Below the pieces are notes generated by a model. It did not search any database and was not told the DNA's origin. It saw only the letters and a list, made by a program, of their open reading frames with translations. Below, piece after piece: positions 1 through 8,485 of a stretch of 40,665 bases of DNA. Positions within the stretch are counted from its first letter, which is position 1. Every line of letters begins with the position of its first letter. The position numbers were made by a program, and so were the translations under genes. This DNA comes from Chitinophagales bacterium (GTDB lineage Bacteria; Bacteroidota; Bacteroidia; Chitinophagales; Chitinophagaceae): NCBI GenBank assembly GCA_015655125.1, contig JAATFP010000012.1, forward strand, positions 1 to 40,665. The letters are read 5' to 3'.

Positions 1-236
1 GCATTTTCAATTGTGATATAGGCAGCCACGGAATGAATGAAAACAGCGGGTTGTGTTACATCGGTTTGTTTTAGATTTTCTTCTGTACCGGAAAATATTG
101 TTTCGGAGATCCTGAAACCTAAAATTTCATCGGCTTCTTCGATCAGTTGTTTTGCGGCAGCGTTTGTATCATAGAGATTTTTTCCCATTCCACTAAATTG
201 AGCGCCCTGCCCGGGGAATACGTAAGCATGTTTCAT
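1..236 (-). CDS. fabD: Malonyl-CoA:ACP transacylase FabD, 5' part only
   Basis: This is the N-terminal 78 codons of an ACP S-malonyltransferase, which loads malonyl groups onto acyl carrier protein for fatty acid synthesis in the cytoplasm. The ATG is at 236-234 and the product begins MKHAYVFPGQGAQFSGMGKN, with the FPGQGAQ motif that opens the FabD fold. The reading frame runs off the left edge of the window, so the catalytic GHSxGE serine and histidine cannot be checked. It lies downstream of folE on the same strand, but a strong hairpin between the two suggests it is transcribed separately. The fragment is also compatible with an acyltransferase domain of a larger synthase, though the context gives no support for that. 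Confidence 0.88.
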   Translation of the reverse strand, partial: MKHAYVFPGQGAQFSGMGKNLYDTNAAAKQLIEEADEILGFRISETIFSGTEENLKQTDVTQPAVFIHSVAAYITIEN

Positions 237-270
237 ATCCAAAATGTGATTAAAAATTAAATGTAACGTA

Positions 271-325
271 AAAAAGTTTGCCGCAGATGGGCAGATATCT
301 CATTTGCGCATCTGCGGCAACTTTT
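271..325 (-). terminator. Hairpin between folE and fabD, probable terminator made from a dispersed repeat
   Basis: Arms at 271-289 and 309-325 pair almost perfectly, with one bulged T, around a 19-nt loop that can pair further. On the minus strand the hairpin is followed by a run of Ts (As at 270-275), the layout of an intrinsic terminator just after folE. The arm sequence ATCTGCGCATCTGCGG recurs in other intergenic regions of the window, so this is probably a repeat element serving as a terminator. Confidence 0.6.
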
Positions 326-329
326 ATTA

Positions 330-926
330 TTAATGCAAAGAAGCGCTGATGAGTTTCATGAATTCGCTTCGCGTTTCATTTTTTTCAAATTGCCCGAAGA
401 ATGCAGAAGTGGTGGTTACCGAATTTTGTTTTTGCACTCCGCGCATCATCATACACAAATGAGAGGCTTCAATTACAACGGCTACGCCTTGCGGATCCAG
501 TGTTTCTTTAATCGCATCGAGGATCTGGTGCGTCAATCTTTCCTGCACCTGGAGGCGGCGGCTATAGACGTCTACTACGCGCGCTATTTTGCTGAGCCCC
601 GTGATGTAGCCATTTGGAATGTATGCTACATGGGCCTTTCCATAAAAGGGTAACATGTGATGTTCGCACATGCTGTACAATTCAATGTCTTTCACAATCA
701 CCATTTCATTTACGTCTTCGTGAAACTTGGCAGAGTTCAGTATTGCATGTGCATCAAGCTGGTAACCCTGTGTTAAGAACTGCATGGCTTTTGCCATTCG
801 CTCGGGCGTTTTTATCAAACCTTCTCTATCCGAATCTTCACCCAGCAGGTCGATGCTTTCTTTATAGGTTTTGATCAATCCTGCCGTCACATTCTCATCG
901 TATTGCTCTGTCTTTTTATATGCCAT
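330..926 (-). CDS. folE: GTP cyclohydrolase I (FolE)
   Basis: This enzyme converts GTP to 7,8-dihydroneopterin triphosphate and formate, the first step of folate and other pterin pathways. The 198-residue length suits bacterial type I enzymes. The zinc ligands are visible as C87 and H90 in [10 protein letters not shown] and C158 in SHLCMMMRG. The region [12 protein letters not shown] and the late [12 protein letters not shown] segment are family hallmarks. Two 6-pyruvoyl-tetrahydropterin synthase paralogues lie directly upstream on the same strand, and they use the FolE product. The gap to the nearer one is only 18 bp, so co-transcription is likely. No missing residue or frameshift is seen. 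Confidence 0.96.
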   Translation of the reverse strand: MAYKKTEQYDENVTAGLIKTYKESIDLLGEDSDREGLIKTPERMAKAMQFLTQGYQLDAHAILNSAKFHEDVNEMVIVKDIELYSMCEHHMLPFYGKAHVAYIPNGYITGLSKIARVVDVYSRRLQVQERLTHQILDAIKETLDPQGVAVVIEASHLCMMMRGVQKQNSVTTTSAFFGQFEKNETRSEFMKLISASLH

Positions 927-944
927 TTTAAATTGGTTTAAATA

Positions 945-1358
945 TTAAGCCGGGTACTGAACAAAATTTCTTTCTGTTTCATAAAGACGTACCGTCATCT
1001 TCAACACCGGGTCTATATGCTGTGATAAGATATTGTAAATAGTAACTGCAATATTTTCAGCGGTAGGGTTGAGTTGAAAAAATTCACTGCAATCTTCATT
1101 CAAATTCTTGTGATCGAACTTTTCAATAACATTTTCCTGTATCACGTCGCTAAGTTGTTTCATGTCCATCACGAATCCTGTTTTTGGATTCACGTCGCCA
1201 ATGAGCTTTACAACCAGTTCGTAATTATGACCGTGATAATGGGGGTTGCTGCATTTCCCAAAAATCTTAAAATTTGTTGCGTCGTCCCAATCTGCATTGA
1301 ACAGCCTGTGCGCGGAATTGAAATGTTCTTTTCTGTAAACTGCTACTTTGTTGCTCAT
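945..1358 (-). CDS. 6-pyruvoyl-tetrahydropterin synthase / QueD family protein, copy 1
   Basis: This 137-residue protein belongs to the family that turns dihydroneopterin triphosphate into 6-pyruvoyl-tetrahydropterin (PTPS) or 6-carboxy-tetrahydropterin (QueD, for queuosine). Zinc ligands are H17, H42 and H44. The catalytic cysteine is C36 in CSNPHYHGHNY, a Cys-x5-HGH spacing like that of eukaryotic PTPS rather than the shorter spacing I associate with classical QueD. D82-H83 and E127 complete the active-site set. It sits 18 bp upstream of folE. The family is clear, but whether the product feeds queuosine or a tetrahydrobiopterin-like cofactor is open, since no queC, queE or sepiapterin reductase is in view. 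Confidence 0.9.
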   Translation of the reverse strand: MSNKVAVYRKEHFNSAHRLFNADWDDATNFKIFGKCSNPHYHGHNYELVVKLIGDVNPKTGFVMDMKQLSDVIQENVIEKFDHKNLNEDCSEFFQLNPTAENIAVTIYNILSQHIDPVLKMTVRLYETERNFVQYPA

Positions 1359-1554
1359 TAGATGAAAGTTTCAATGTTCAATGTTGATTGTTCAATATTT
1401 TTAAAGTTTCGGGCAATAAGCTATTTATGTAGCATATTGAAGTTGGCGGAAAGCTTCCTGTTCAGGGTTCAATGTTTGCCTGGGGTCTCATTAGTTATTC
1501 CTCAAATCGAATAATTTCAAACAATTTTAAACCTTAACATTAAACTTTATTCCA

Positions 1555-1965
1555 CTACTCGCCGAAATACTCAACGAATATCCGTGGCGTTTCATACAAT
1601 TTTAAAGCATGTAATTTTACGCCTTGCGGAATATGTGGTTCCAATTGCTGCCAGATGCCGATAACCAGGTTTTCTATGGAGCAAAGTTTTCCTTCCATGA
1701 AATCAACATCAAGATTTAGATTTTTATGATCCAGTTTTTCCGTAACATGTTCCTTAATGATGCCGCTTAATTTTTTTGCATCAAAAACAAAACCGGTATC
1801 GATATCCGGAATTCCTTTAATGGTAACATATAGTTCGAAATTGTGGCCGTGCCATTTTTCATTGGCGCATTTGCCAAAAATATTTTCGTTCTTATCCTTG
1901 CTCCATGCAGGATTATAGAGTTTATGGGCCGCGTTAAAATGCTCTATTCTTGTAATGTAAACCAT
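1555..1965 (-). CDS. 6-pyruvoyl-tetrahydropterin synthase / QueD family protein, copy 2
   Basis: This is a second member of the same family, 136 residues, about as long as copy 1. The start is set at the ATG at 1965-1963 because homology begins there (MVYITRIEHFNAAHKLYNPA) and any upstream start would overlap the divergent mqnB. Ligands H14, H39 and H41, cysteine C33 (again Cys-x5-HGH), D79-H80 and E125 are all present, so it looks active. It is separated from copy 1 by 196 bp, which include loosely repeated TTCAATGT words. An exact TAnnTTTG box lies 23 bp upstream. Two active-looking paralogues next to folE suggest either two pterin end products or a redundant pair. Confidence 0.9.
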   Translation of the reverse strand: MVYITRIEHFNAAHKLYNPAWSKDKNENIFGKCANEKWHGHNFELYVTIKGIPDIDTGFVFDAKKLSGIIKEHVTEKLDHKNLNLDVDFMEGKLCSIENLVIGIWQQLEPHIPQGVKLHALKLYETPRIFVEYFGE

Positions 1966-1988
1966 TTCTGAAATCGTATAATATTTTG

Positions 1989-1996
1989 CAAAGTTA
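1989..1996 (-). promoter_or_regulatory. Candidate -7 element for the pterin synthase copy 2
   Basis: Read on the minus strand this is TAACTTTG, an exact match to the Bacteroidota -7 consensus TAnnTTTG. It lies 23 bp before the ATG at 1965. I see no convincing TTG -33 element at the usual distance, so the call rests on the -7 box and its position. Confidence 0.4.
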
Positions 1997-2041
1997 ACCC
2001 GTATTGACTTAAATATAAGATAGAACCACGAAATTTGTGGC

Positions 2042-2683
2042 ATGCAAATATTGGTTATTGCGGCTACGGAAATGGAAATTGCGCCTTTTCGTGTTAACAA
2101 TCCCGGGGTTGAAACGCTCATCACCGGCGTAGGTGTTCCGGCTACAATTTATCGTCTTTTAAAAAAGCTGCAGCAAACGCGGTACGACCTGGTGATACAG
2201 GCCGGAATAGGCGGTACATTTTCTACGGATATTGCTCCATTGGGAAGTACGGTAATTGTACAGCGCGATGTTTTTGCCGATCTGGGCATCGAAGAACAAA
2301 AATCATTTTCAACGCTGTTTGAATCAGGATTTGCCGGTTCAAATGATTTTCCTTTTAAAGGGGGGCAGCTCGAAAACAATTATGATTTTATTAAACAATT
2401 GCCATTGAGAAAAGTTGGGGCAATCACTGTAAATAAAGTGAGCGACGACAGCTTTCAAAGTGATACATTTTTAAAAAAATACGATGCCGCTGTTGAAAGT
2501 ATGGAAGGCGCGGCCCTTCACTATGTTTGTTTGAACGAAGAGGTTCCCTTTCTGCAGCTTCGAAGCATCAGCAACCAGGTAGGAGAGCGCGACAAAGCCA
2601 GGTGGCAATTCAAACATTCAATTGCAGCATTGAATGAAAATCTTAAACAAATCGTAAATGGTTTGCTTGTAAAAGAACACTAA
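2042..2683 (+). CDS. mqnB: Futalosine hydrolase (MqnB)
   Basis: This enzyme releases hypoxanthine from futalosine to give dehypoxanthinyl futalosine, the second step of the futalosine route to menaquinone. The 213-residue protein has the MTA/SAH nucleosidase fold: start MQILVIAATEMEIAPF, the GIGGTF glycine motif near residue 55, and the ESMEGAALHYV segment that binds the nucleoside ribose and purine. It is followed 4 bp later by mqnD, so the two are clearly one operon, which separates it from a plain MTA/SAH nucleosidase. A box GAAATTTG at 2030-2037, one mismatch from TAnnTTTG, lies only 4 nt before the ATG, with a TTG at 2004-2006. Confidence 0.93.
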   Translation: MQILVIAATEMEIAPFRVNNPGVETLITGVGVPATIYRLLKKLQQTRYDLVIQAGIGGTFSTDIAPLGSTVIVQRDVFADLGIEEQKSFSTLFESGFAGSNDFPFKGGQLENNYDFIKQLPLRKVGAITVNKVSDDSFQSDTFLKKYDAAVESMEGAALHYVCLNEEVPFLQLRSISNQVGERDKARWQFKHSIAALNENLKQIVNGLLVKEH

Positions 2684-2687
2684 TATC

Positions 2688-3527
2688 ATGAAACAGATAA
2701 TTGAGATTGGTTTTTCACCTTGTCCTAATGATACCTTTATCTTTGATGCATTGGTGAACAATAAGATAGACACTGAGGGGTTGCAATTTGATGCGGTATT
2801 GGAAGATGTGCAAACGTTGAACCAGTGGGCGATGGAGGGTAAATTGCCGGTAACGAAATTAAGTTATGGTGTGTTGCCATTGGTGGCGGATAAATACAAC
2901 CTGCTCAATAGTGGAAGTGCTTTGGGCCGTGGAGTGGGGCCGTTGCTGATCTGCAATAAAAATTTTGCGATTGACAAGGATGATGTTGAAAAACAAACGA
3001 TCGCGATTCCGGGCGAGAACACTACGGCGCATTTGTTGTTTTCCCTGGCTTATCCGGGTGCGGCCAGCAAAGTTTTTCTGCGGTATGATGAGATTGAAAA
3101 TTTTGTACTTGAAGGGAAGGGGTTGGGTGTGATCATTCACGAAAACAGGTTCACTTACCAGGACAAGGGGCTTGAGAAGATAACGGACCTGGGAGATTAT
3201 TGGGAAACACAAACCGGCAATTCTATTCCGCTTGGCGGCATTGTAATCGCGAAGGATATAGATGTTGATCTTCAGCAAAAAACAGACCACCTGATCAGGA
3301 AGAGCATCGAGTTTGCTTTTTCAAATTATCCGGAACTAAACGATTATATCCGTTTACATGCACAAGAGATGAGCGAAGCGGTAATGCGTAAACACATAGA
3401 TCTGTATGTAAATGATTTTTCCATCGACCTTGGCAAAGAGGGTAAGGCTGCAGTGTTGAAATTGATGGAAGTATATGATGGGCTACACAAAAGTGAAGTG
3501 TCTTTTTCGAAAGAAATATTCGTTTGA
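2688..3527 (+). CDS. mqnD: 1,4-dihydroxy-6-naphthoate synthase (MqnD)
   Basis: MqnD converts cyclic dehypoxanthinyl futalosine to 1,4-dihydroxy-6-naphthoate, a late step of futalosine-dependent menaquinone synthesis. The 279-residue length is typical. Characteristic segments are GFSPCPNDTFIFDAL at residues 8-22, the LSYGVLPLV stretch near residue 59 and GLGVIIHENRFTY near 150, all part of the periplasmic-binding-protein-like fold of this family. It follows mqnB after a 4-nt gap. MqnA and MqnC are not in this window. A strong hairpin begins 5 bp after the stop. Confidence 0.94.
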   Translation: MKQIIEIGFSPCPNDTFIFDALVNNKIDTEGLQFDAVLEDVQTLNQWAMEGKLPVTKLSYGVLPLVADKYNLLNSGSALGRGVGPLLICNKNFAIDKDDVEKQTIAIPGENTTAHLLFSLAYPGAASKVFLRYDEIENFVLEGKGLGVIIHENRFTYQDKGLEKITDLGDYWETQTGNSIPLGGIVIAKDIDVDLQQKTDHLIRKSIEFAFSNYPELNDYIRLHAQEMSEAVMRKHIDLYVNDFSIDLGKEGKAAVLKLMEVYDGLHKSEVSFSKEIFV

Positions 3528-3564
3528 AAAACCGGGTTGTCAACCTACCGGGTTGACAACCCGG
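3527..3564. terminator. 14-bp perfect hairpin between convergent genes
   Basis: Arms CCGGGTTGTCAACC (3532-3545) and its exact reverse complement (3551-3564) enclose a 5-nt loop. On the minus strand a run of five Ts follows (As at 3527-3531), so it should terminate the amylase transcript. It also sits directly behind mqnD on the plus strand and may act in both directions. It lies 6 bp beyond the second, apparently original, amylase stop at 3571, not beyond the premature stop at 3685. Confidence 0.75.
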
Positions 3565-3570
3565 CAAACA

Positions 3571-3684
3571 TCAATGTTGTATAATCACCCGTCCGGTTTC
3601 CTTTCTGTTACCGGCAATAAATTGATAAGTATAAGTCCCACTTATAATGCTGGAAAAAACCGCAGCATGTTTTCCGGCGGCAAG
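3571..3684 (-). pseudogene. Severed C-terminal end of the amylase T9SS sorting domain
   Basis: Directly after the TAA at 3687-3685 the same frame stays open for 37 codons, to a TGA at 3573-3571. The translation starts LAAGKHAAVF, passes GTYTYQFIAG, and ends TGRVIIQH. This is the expected last part of a type A T9SS sorting domain: compare LPAGEYILV and the closing QKFVIAR in the protein at 28140-29279. The piece has no start of its own. It would be translated only if the TAA is misread, or if the TAA is a sequence error. Confidence 0.75.
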
Positions 3685-5988
3685 TTAAGCATTGATCAAT
3701 TCCTTAATCAGCCTGCCCCCGGCATCAAACACATTAAGTCTTACAAATGATTTTTCGGCCAGCCCAAAATTGAAATTCACCAGCGAAGACGATGGATTTG
3801 GATAGGCCGATAATTTTAGATTTTCTACAAACGTTAACGATGTTTCTTTCCCAGGAGGCATTGCCTGTTTAAGTGCCATAGATTCGGATTGTAATACCCA
3901 GATCGAATAACCGCGGGGTGGGGCATACAGATGTACGCGCCCATCGTTGGCAACCGTAACAGTTTGAGAAGTATTAAGCAGGTTTACCAATACCTGGTTT
4001 TTCCAGTCGGCAAAACCACTGGTAGCAGTTCCGTTGGGCGAACCGTCGTTATCTACCCATATACCACGCGTTAAACTGTTGTTGTTGTTGATCACCATGA
4101 TAGCGCCGGCTTTTGTGCCATTGCCTTGCCTGCGGGCCACAAAAACATTGTAGGTATCGCCGCCAAAAGTGGTGGTACCATTAGGAGATGGTTCTGTTAC
4201 AGGGTTCCCCTGTTGGGTAAGTACGATCATTGATCCGCCTAGATAATTCTGTCGCACTTTTAATAATTTATCGATGTCTGTTTTTAAAGATGTCGGTGGT
4301 GTAACAGTAAGTGCATTATTGTTGTTGTCTATCTGCGTTACGCCATAGTAATGCGGGTAAAATATACACGGGCGCCCTTCTCCGAACAGCAGGTATGCAT
4401 ATCCCATTTTCCAGTCCTGCGTTACCCATTTATCATGCTCCTTCCCTGTATCGTGATTGTCGAGAAATGTAACCACCGATGTACCAGGAAGGGAATTGCC
4501 TGTATTGTCTCGCACCATGCCGGCGCTGTTCAGCCACGACATATCGAAACTCGATCCTGTGCCGTTCGTCATGTCGGTAAGCGTGCTTTTGAGCGGGAAG
4601 TCGAACACATCAACATCAGAACCTAATGCAGCGAGATCATTCACCCAGTTTTTCAGCCGGTATTTATATCCCGTAAAATATTCTGCAACGATGAATCGTT
4701 GGCTTCCCGATTTCAAAGGCAGATTATTTACCCATGTGGATACCATTTCTTTTTGAAATCCGCGAACGAAATCGAGCCTGTAGCCGTCAAAACCAACGGT
4801 GTTGGTGAGCCACGTGCCCCATCTTTTCAGCCGTCCCTGAACAGTGGTGTCGAAGGTATTGAGGTCGCTTCCGAACCATTTGGTGTTGGGCACGAGCTGG
4901 TCCTCGAAACCGCCTTCGGTGCTGCCGCCGTCACCCAGGTAATCAGCTGCATCTACCGGGTGGAAGTTTGTATAGTCCCAGGTGAAGTTTGCTTCTCCTG
5001 TTCCGGTATGATTTACGTAATCAACACTGGTTGCGGTATATGCCTTCAACGCGGAAGTGGCCAGGTCTGTAGCTCCGTACCATACTGCCGATGGATAATA
5101 GCCATTCGTTTGTGCGGCCCATTGCCATTCCCATGCACCTAAGCTGTTGGTCCCTTCACGTTTGGCAGTGAGCGTAATTTCAATTGCGTGCGCACTTGGC
5201 AGGGTGATTTTATATTCATCAATATCCGTTGAATTTTGCATGTGCCCGCTGTACACTTTTTGATCCAATGCAACGTTAAAGTTTCCGCTGCCATTGTTTG
5301 GTTCAAATTCCCATGTTTGTGTTCCCGGAGAAGGAGGTGCATTGCTGGTAAACTTGAAAGAAACATCATAGCCCCTTTCACCAACAACACCTGCATAGTT
5401 AAGGAAATACCCGGATATCTGGATATAATAATCGCCTGCTGCGGCGGAAGGAACGATCCACCGGATCTCATTCGTTGGATAAGGCACGCGTTGGGTACCT
5501 CCTACTACTGCCTTATTAAAGACGTAAGTTTTTACGGCTGGATTGTCGCCGCTTTCTTCCGAATCGGTATTGTTATTATAAGTATGATTAAGAATAACAT
5601 CGGCATAAATATCCATGTAGGGAATACCTCCGGTAACAGAGTGCGCAGTAGTAATAAGACTGTTTAGTTCCGAACGCGATCCAAACCGTGTTTCGGTGGT
5701 ACCTTTTTGATTGTAATTTCCAAGGTCATAATGGTCAAAAAGGCCGTAGCCCATATCGGTGATGCCGAAATTTCCTTTCGACGGCGGGGGCATCCATAAT
5801 GCGCGGATACCTGCCGTTTTCATTGCCGGAATTTTGCTTTTGATCGTGTCGTACCAACTTCCGTTTTTGGTGGTTTCATTTACGGGAACGTTCCAGTAGA
5901 ATGCCTGCATCATGGCATCATCCTGCGCTTTAGCGGCACAAAAGCACAGCAAAAGCGCAGCACCACAGAGTAGTTGCTTTGTTTTCAT
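3685..5988 (-). CDS. Secreted GH13 alpha-amylase with truncated T9SS sorting domain
   Basis: This 767-residue glycoside hydrolase of family 13 should cleave alpha-1,4-glucans outside the cell. A signal peptide covers residues 1-21 (ending AAKAQ). The conserved GH13 regions are DVILNH (130-135), GYRLDFVR with nucleophile D406, FIVAEYF with acid/base E436, and FLDNHD with D510. Between about 145 and 335 a long Gly/Asn-rich stretch interrupts the barrel and may be an added beta-sandwich domain. The C-terminus ([18 protein letters not shown] onward) is a T9SS sorting domain that stops after KELINA, about 40 residues short, at an in-frame TAA. If real, the protein may be secreted poorly or remain in the periplasm. 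The gene has a dyad 45 bp upstream. Confidence 0.9.
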   Translation of the reverse strand: MKTKQLLCGAALLLCFCAAKAQDDAMMQAFYWNVPVNETTKNGSWYDTIKSKIPAMKTAGIRALWMPPPSKGNFGITDMGYGLFDHYDLGNYNQKGTTETRFGSRSELNSLITTAHSVTGGIPYMDIYADVILNHTYNNNTDSEESGDNPAVKTYVFNKAVVGGTQRVPYPTNEIRWIVPSAAAGDYYIQISGYFLNYAGVVGERGYDVSFKFTSNAPPSPGTQTWEFEPNNGSGNFNVALDQKVYSGHMQNSTDIDEYKITLPSAHAIEITLTAKREGTNSLGAWEWQWAAQTNGYYPSAVWYGATDLATSALKAYTATSVDYVNHTGTGEANFTWDYTNFHPVDAADYLGDGGSTEGGFEDQLVPNTKWFGSDLNTFDTTVQGRLKRWGTWLTNTVGFDGYRLDFVRGFQKEMVSTWVNNLPLKSGSQRFIVAEYFTGYKYRLKNWVNDLAALGSDVDVFDFPLKSTLTDMTNGTGSSFDMSWLNSAGMVRDNTGNSLPGTSVVTFLDNHDTGKEHDKWVTQDWKMGYAYLLFGEGRPCIFYPHYYGVTQIDNNNNALTVTPPTSLKTDIDKLLKVRQNYLGGSMIVLTQQGNPVTEPSPNGTTTFGGDTYNVFVARRQGNGTKAGAIMVINNNNSLTRGIWVDNDGSPNGTATSGFADWKNQVLVNLLNTSQTVTVANDGRVHLYAPPRGYSIWVLQSESMALKQAMPPGKETSLTFVENLKLSAYPNPSSSLVNFNFGLAEKSFVRLNVFDAGGRLIKELINA

Positions 5989-6009
5989 ATGTATTTTTTT
6001 TAAAGAATA

Positions 6010-6060
6010 AATAAGCAGACCGAAACTTTTGTTGTGTAAAATTTACACATTAATAAGCAG
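6010..6060. promoter_or_regulatory. Candidate operator upstream of the amylase
   Basis: A 17-bp perfect palindrome TGTGTAAAATTTACACA (centre A) at 6033-6049 lies 45 bp before the amylase ATG. It is bracketed by two copies of the 9-bp direct repeat AATAAGCAG at 6010-6018 and 6052-6060. On the minus strand the palindrome contains TAAATTTT, one mismatch from the TAnnTTTG -7 element. A dimeric regulator or CRP-like protein could bind here, but this is inference from symmetry and position. Confidence 0.4.
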
Positions 6061-6235
6061 TCACAAAATATTTCAATTGCGGAGATTTTGCAAGCGTAAA
6101 ATTGCGCTGTTTTTTACGGCGGATATTATGATAACCCCATGTGTTTCAAACAGGCACGAAAGGATATACCCAAAAGTGGTAAGTGTTTTTACTGAATATA
6201 AGTGGGGAAGCCGGTTGGGGATATGCCAGGGCATT

Positions 6236-7573
6236 TTATTTTATCGGGCCGGTGTAAACATCACCCGTTTTTTTTAATGCTTTCGAATATCGCTCCAGGC
6301 AACGCTTTCGCGCAAATTCATGATCTACTATAGGGCCGGGATAATTAAATTCCCCAAATTCGGGCACCCATCTTTTGACGTAAGTAAAATCAGGATCAAA
6401 TTTTTTCATTTGCAATGCCGGGTTAAATATCCTGAAATATGGCGCCGCATCGCAACCGCTGCTGCTGGCCCATTGCCAGCCTCCGTTGTTGGAAGCAAGG
6501 TCGAAGTCGAGCAATTTTTCGGCAAAGTAGGCTTCTCCCAATCGCCAATCCAGCAGCAGGTGTTTGCATAAAAACGATGCGGCAATCATGCGTACCCGGT
6601 TGTGCATAAAACCTGTTTTGTTGAGTTCGCGCATGCCGGCATCAACGATCGGGTAGCCGGTTTGCCCGTTGCACCATTTATCAAATTCACCGTTGTCGCG
6701 TTCCCATTCTATTTGGTCGTATGCCGGCCTGAAAGATTCCCCTTTTCCCACTTGTGGAAAGTGCCAAAGGATGCATTGATAAAAATCCCGCCAGATCAAT
6801 TCATTTAAAAATGACTCAGACAATTGTTGCGCTTCCCTGGCAAGCTGCCTGATAGAAATGGTTCCAAAACGCAGGTGTACGCCCAGGTGTGATGTTCCAT
6901 TGATGCCCGGAAAATCGCGTTGCTTATCATATTTTTTGATCAACGCTGCCGGGAGATTCTTTGACGGGAAATCCTGTGTGGTTTTTTCAAAACCGATCTT
7001 TTGTAACGACGGGAAGGGAAAGGGCTTTGTTTGAAAGAAATTTTTAAAATATTTCCTGTCCGGAAAAGCTTTCAGGTAAAAGTCTGTGAGCGTTGCCTTC
7101 CACTTGCGGCTGTATGGTGTAAATACCGTGTAAGGTGTTTCGTCGTCCTTAAGCACTTCATCTTTTTCAAAAATCACCTGGTCCTTACAGGAATGAAAGC
7201 AGATGTTGTTTTTCTTTAATGCATCTGCAATTTTTTTATCACGGCCCGTTGCATAGGGTTCGTAATCGTTGTTTGTAAAAACATTACTGATGGAATATTG
7301 TTTCACCAGTTGCTCAAACGATGCCTCTGGTGTATCATGTAATATCAGCAACGAAGTTCCCAGCTTTGTTAATTGGGATTGCATTTGTTTAAGGGCTTCG
7401 TAAATAAAACTTACCCGCGAATCGTGTTTGTTGTGGAGTTTATCGAGAATGCTTGTATCGAAAATAAAAACGGGCAGTACGGGAATGCCGCTTTTAAGGG
7501 CGCGGTATAGGCCCGCATTGTCTTGCAAACGAAGGTCGCGTCGAAACCAGAAAATGTTTATTTGTTCGGACAT
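6236..7573 (-). CDS. phrB: Deoxyribodipyrimidine photolyase (class I cryptochrome/photolyase family)
   Basis: This flavoenzyme uses blue light to split cyclobutane pyrimidine dimers. The 445-residue protein has the N-terminal Rossmann-like photolyase domain (NIFWFRRDLRLQDNAGL at residues 6-22) and the C-terminal FAD-binding helical domain. The latter includes NELIWRDFYQ, TGYPIVDAGMREL, MHNRVRMIAASFL, DFDLASNNGGWQWASSSGCD and FNPALQMKKFDPD, all diagnostic. The conserved tryptophan-rich segment suits a repair enzyme more than a signalling cryptochrome. The start lies 6 bp after the stop of the class IV aminotransferase gene, so the two form one transcription unit. The antenna cofactor cannot be told from the sequence alone. 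Confidence 0.93.
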   Translation of the reverse strand: MSEQINIFWFRRDLRLQDNAGLYRALKSGIPVLPVFIFDTSILDKLHNKHDSRVSFIYEALKQMQSQLTKLGTSLLILHDTPEASFEQLVKQYSISNVFTNNDYEPYATGRDKKIADALKKNNICFHSCKDQVIFEKDEVLKDDETPYTVFTPYSRKWKATLTDFYLKAFPDRKYFKNFFQTKPFPFPSLQKIGFEKTTQDFPSKNLPAALIKKYDKQRDFPGINGTSHLGVHLRFGTISIRQLAREAQQLSESFLNELIWRDFYQCILWHFPQVGKGESFRPAYDQIEWERDNGEFDKWCNGQTGYPIVDAGMRELNKTGFMHNRVRMIAASFLCKHLLLDWRLGEAYFAEKLLDFDLASNNGGWQWASSSGCDAAPYFRIFNPALQMKKFDPDFTYVKRWVPEFGEFNYPGPIVDHEFARKRCLERYSKALKKTGDVYTGPIK

Positions 7574-7579
7574 GATTGT

Positions 7580-8428
7580 TTAACAATAAGTTTCGGGATT
7601 TGTTTGCCGGAGTATTGCGTCTATTTTTAATGTTACCTGGTTGGTGAAAGTGTTGTTTCCCAAACCCGCTACCCAACGGATATTATAGATAGAATTTGTG
7701 AGAAAAATTTCGTCGGCGCTTTCCAGGTCATCTTCGGTCAGTGTTTTTTCTGCGGTATCAAATCCTATGATCGGAAGTTCCTTCAGCAAAAATTTTCGCA
7801 TCACGCCGGCAATGCAACCTTCGGAAAGCGGCGGGGTAAAAATAGAATTGTTTTTTATAATAAAAACATTTGCAATGGTGCTGTCGCATATTCGCTGTTG
7901 GGTATTGAAAATAAGGGCATCATTACATTTTTGTTCCCTGGCAAATAGCGCCCCCATGAAATAGGGCAGGTAATTGTTGTGTTTAAGGTTGCTGAAATTG
8001 TCGATGGGTTTCACGGCATTCCTGTAAAAGCATACCTGCAGGCCATTTTGATTTATGTGGCCGTTATCTTCAGCAAGGGGCCAGGTTTGGATAACATAGC
8101 CTGGCGTATGACTGGTGGTATCATAGAGTCCGCCATTGCCGCGGTAGATGGCCACGCGGATCCTGCTGTTTGTGTGATTATTTTTCTTTGTGAGTTGTAA
8201 GATTTCCGAATGTAACTTTTCGGGCGAGAATAACCTGGGTACTTCAAATTTCAGCAATTGCATTCCCTTCCAGAGTCGTGCAAAATGCTCGTCGGCAAAC
8301 AGGATCCGGTTGTTTTTCAATTTCAGTGTTTCAAATATACCGTCGCCGTACCTTGTGGCGCGACTGTTTGCTTCAAATAACGGGGTACCTTCTGGCAGGA
8401 TCTTTCCGTTATAATTAATATGGCTCAT
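7580..8428 (-). CDS. Class IV aminotransferase, probable aminodeoxychorismate lyase (PabC-like)
   Basis: This 282-residue protein is a fold-type IV PLP enzyme, the group of branched-chain and D-amino acid aminotransferases and aminodeoxychorismate lyase. The opening NGKILPEGTPLFEANSRATR and RYGDGIFETL near residues 26-36 are typical. The PLP lysine is K149 in NFSNLKHNNYLP. CDSTIANVFI and the SEGCIAGVMRKFLL segment bind the cofactor phosphate. Short length and the GDGIFETLK motif favour aminodeoxychorismate lyase, which would supply p-aminobenzoate for folate. This fits folE nearby but is not proven. It is co-transcribed with phrB. Confidence 0.82.
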   Translation of the reverse strand: MSHINYNGKILPEGTPLFEANSRATRYGDGIFETLKLKNNRILFADEHFARLWKGMQLLKFEVPRLFSPEKLHSEILQLTKKNNHTNSRIRVAIYRGNGGLYDTTSHTPGYVIQTWPLAEDNGHINQNGLQVCFYRNAVKPIDNFSNLKHNNYLPYFMGALFAREQKCNDALIFNTQQRICDSTIANVFIIKNNSIFTPPLSEGCIAGVMRKFLLKELPIIGFDTAEKTLTEDDLESADEIFLTNSIYNIRWVAGLGNNTFTNQVTLKIDAILRQTNPETYC

Positions 8429-8438
8429 GATGTAAAAT

Positions 8439-8464
8439 AAAAAATCCCCGTGAGAACGGGGATT
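8439..8464 (-). terminator. Intrinsic terminator of the response regulator at 8486-9160
   Basis: Arms AATCCCCG (8443-8450) and CGGGGATT (8457-8464) enclose a 6-nt loop. On the minus strand a run of six Ts follows (As at 8439-8444). It lies 21 bp past the regulator stop codon and 11 bp ahead of the next gene's start. Confidence 0.82.
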
Positions 8465-8485
8465 ATAATTAAAGAAATATTGGGG

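Noticed and set aside
1359..1554. Tandem TTCAATGT-like words between the pterin synthase genes
   Set aside because: The words are degenerate, not periodic, and resemble common simple intergenic sequence, so I do not call a repeat element.
4699..5142. Plus-strand frame of 147 codons opposite the amylase
   Set aside because: It is antisense to conserved GH13 sequence, Cys/Gly/Val-rich, with no promoter or family resemblance.
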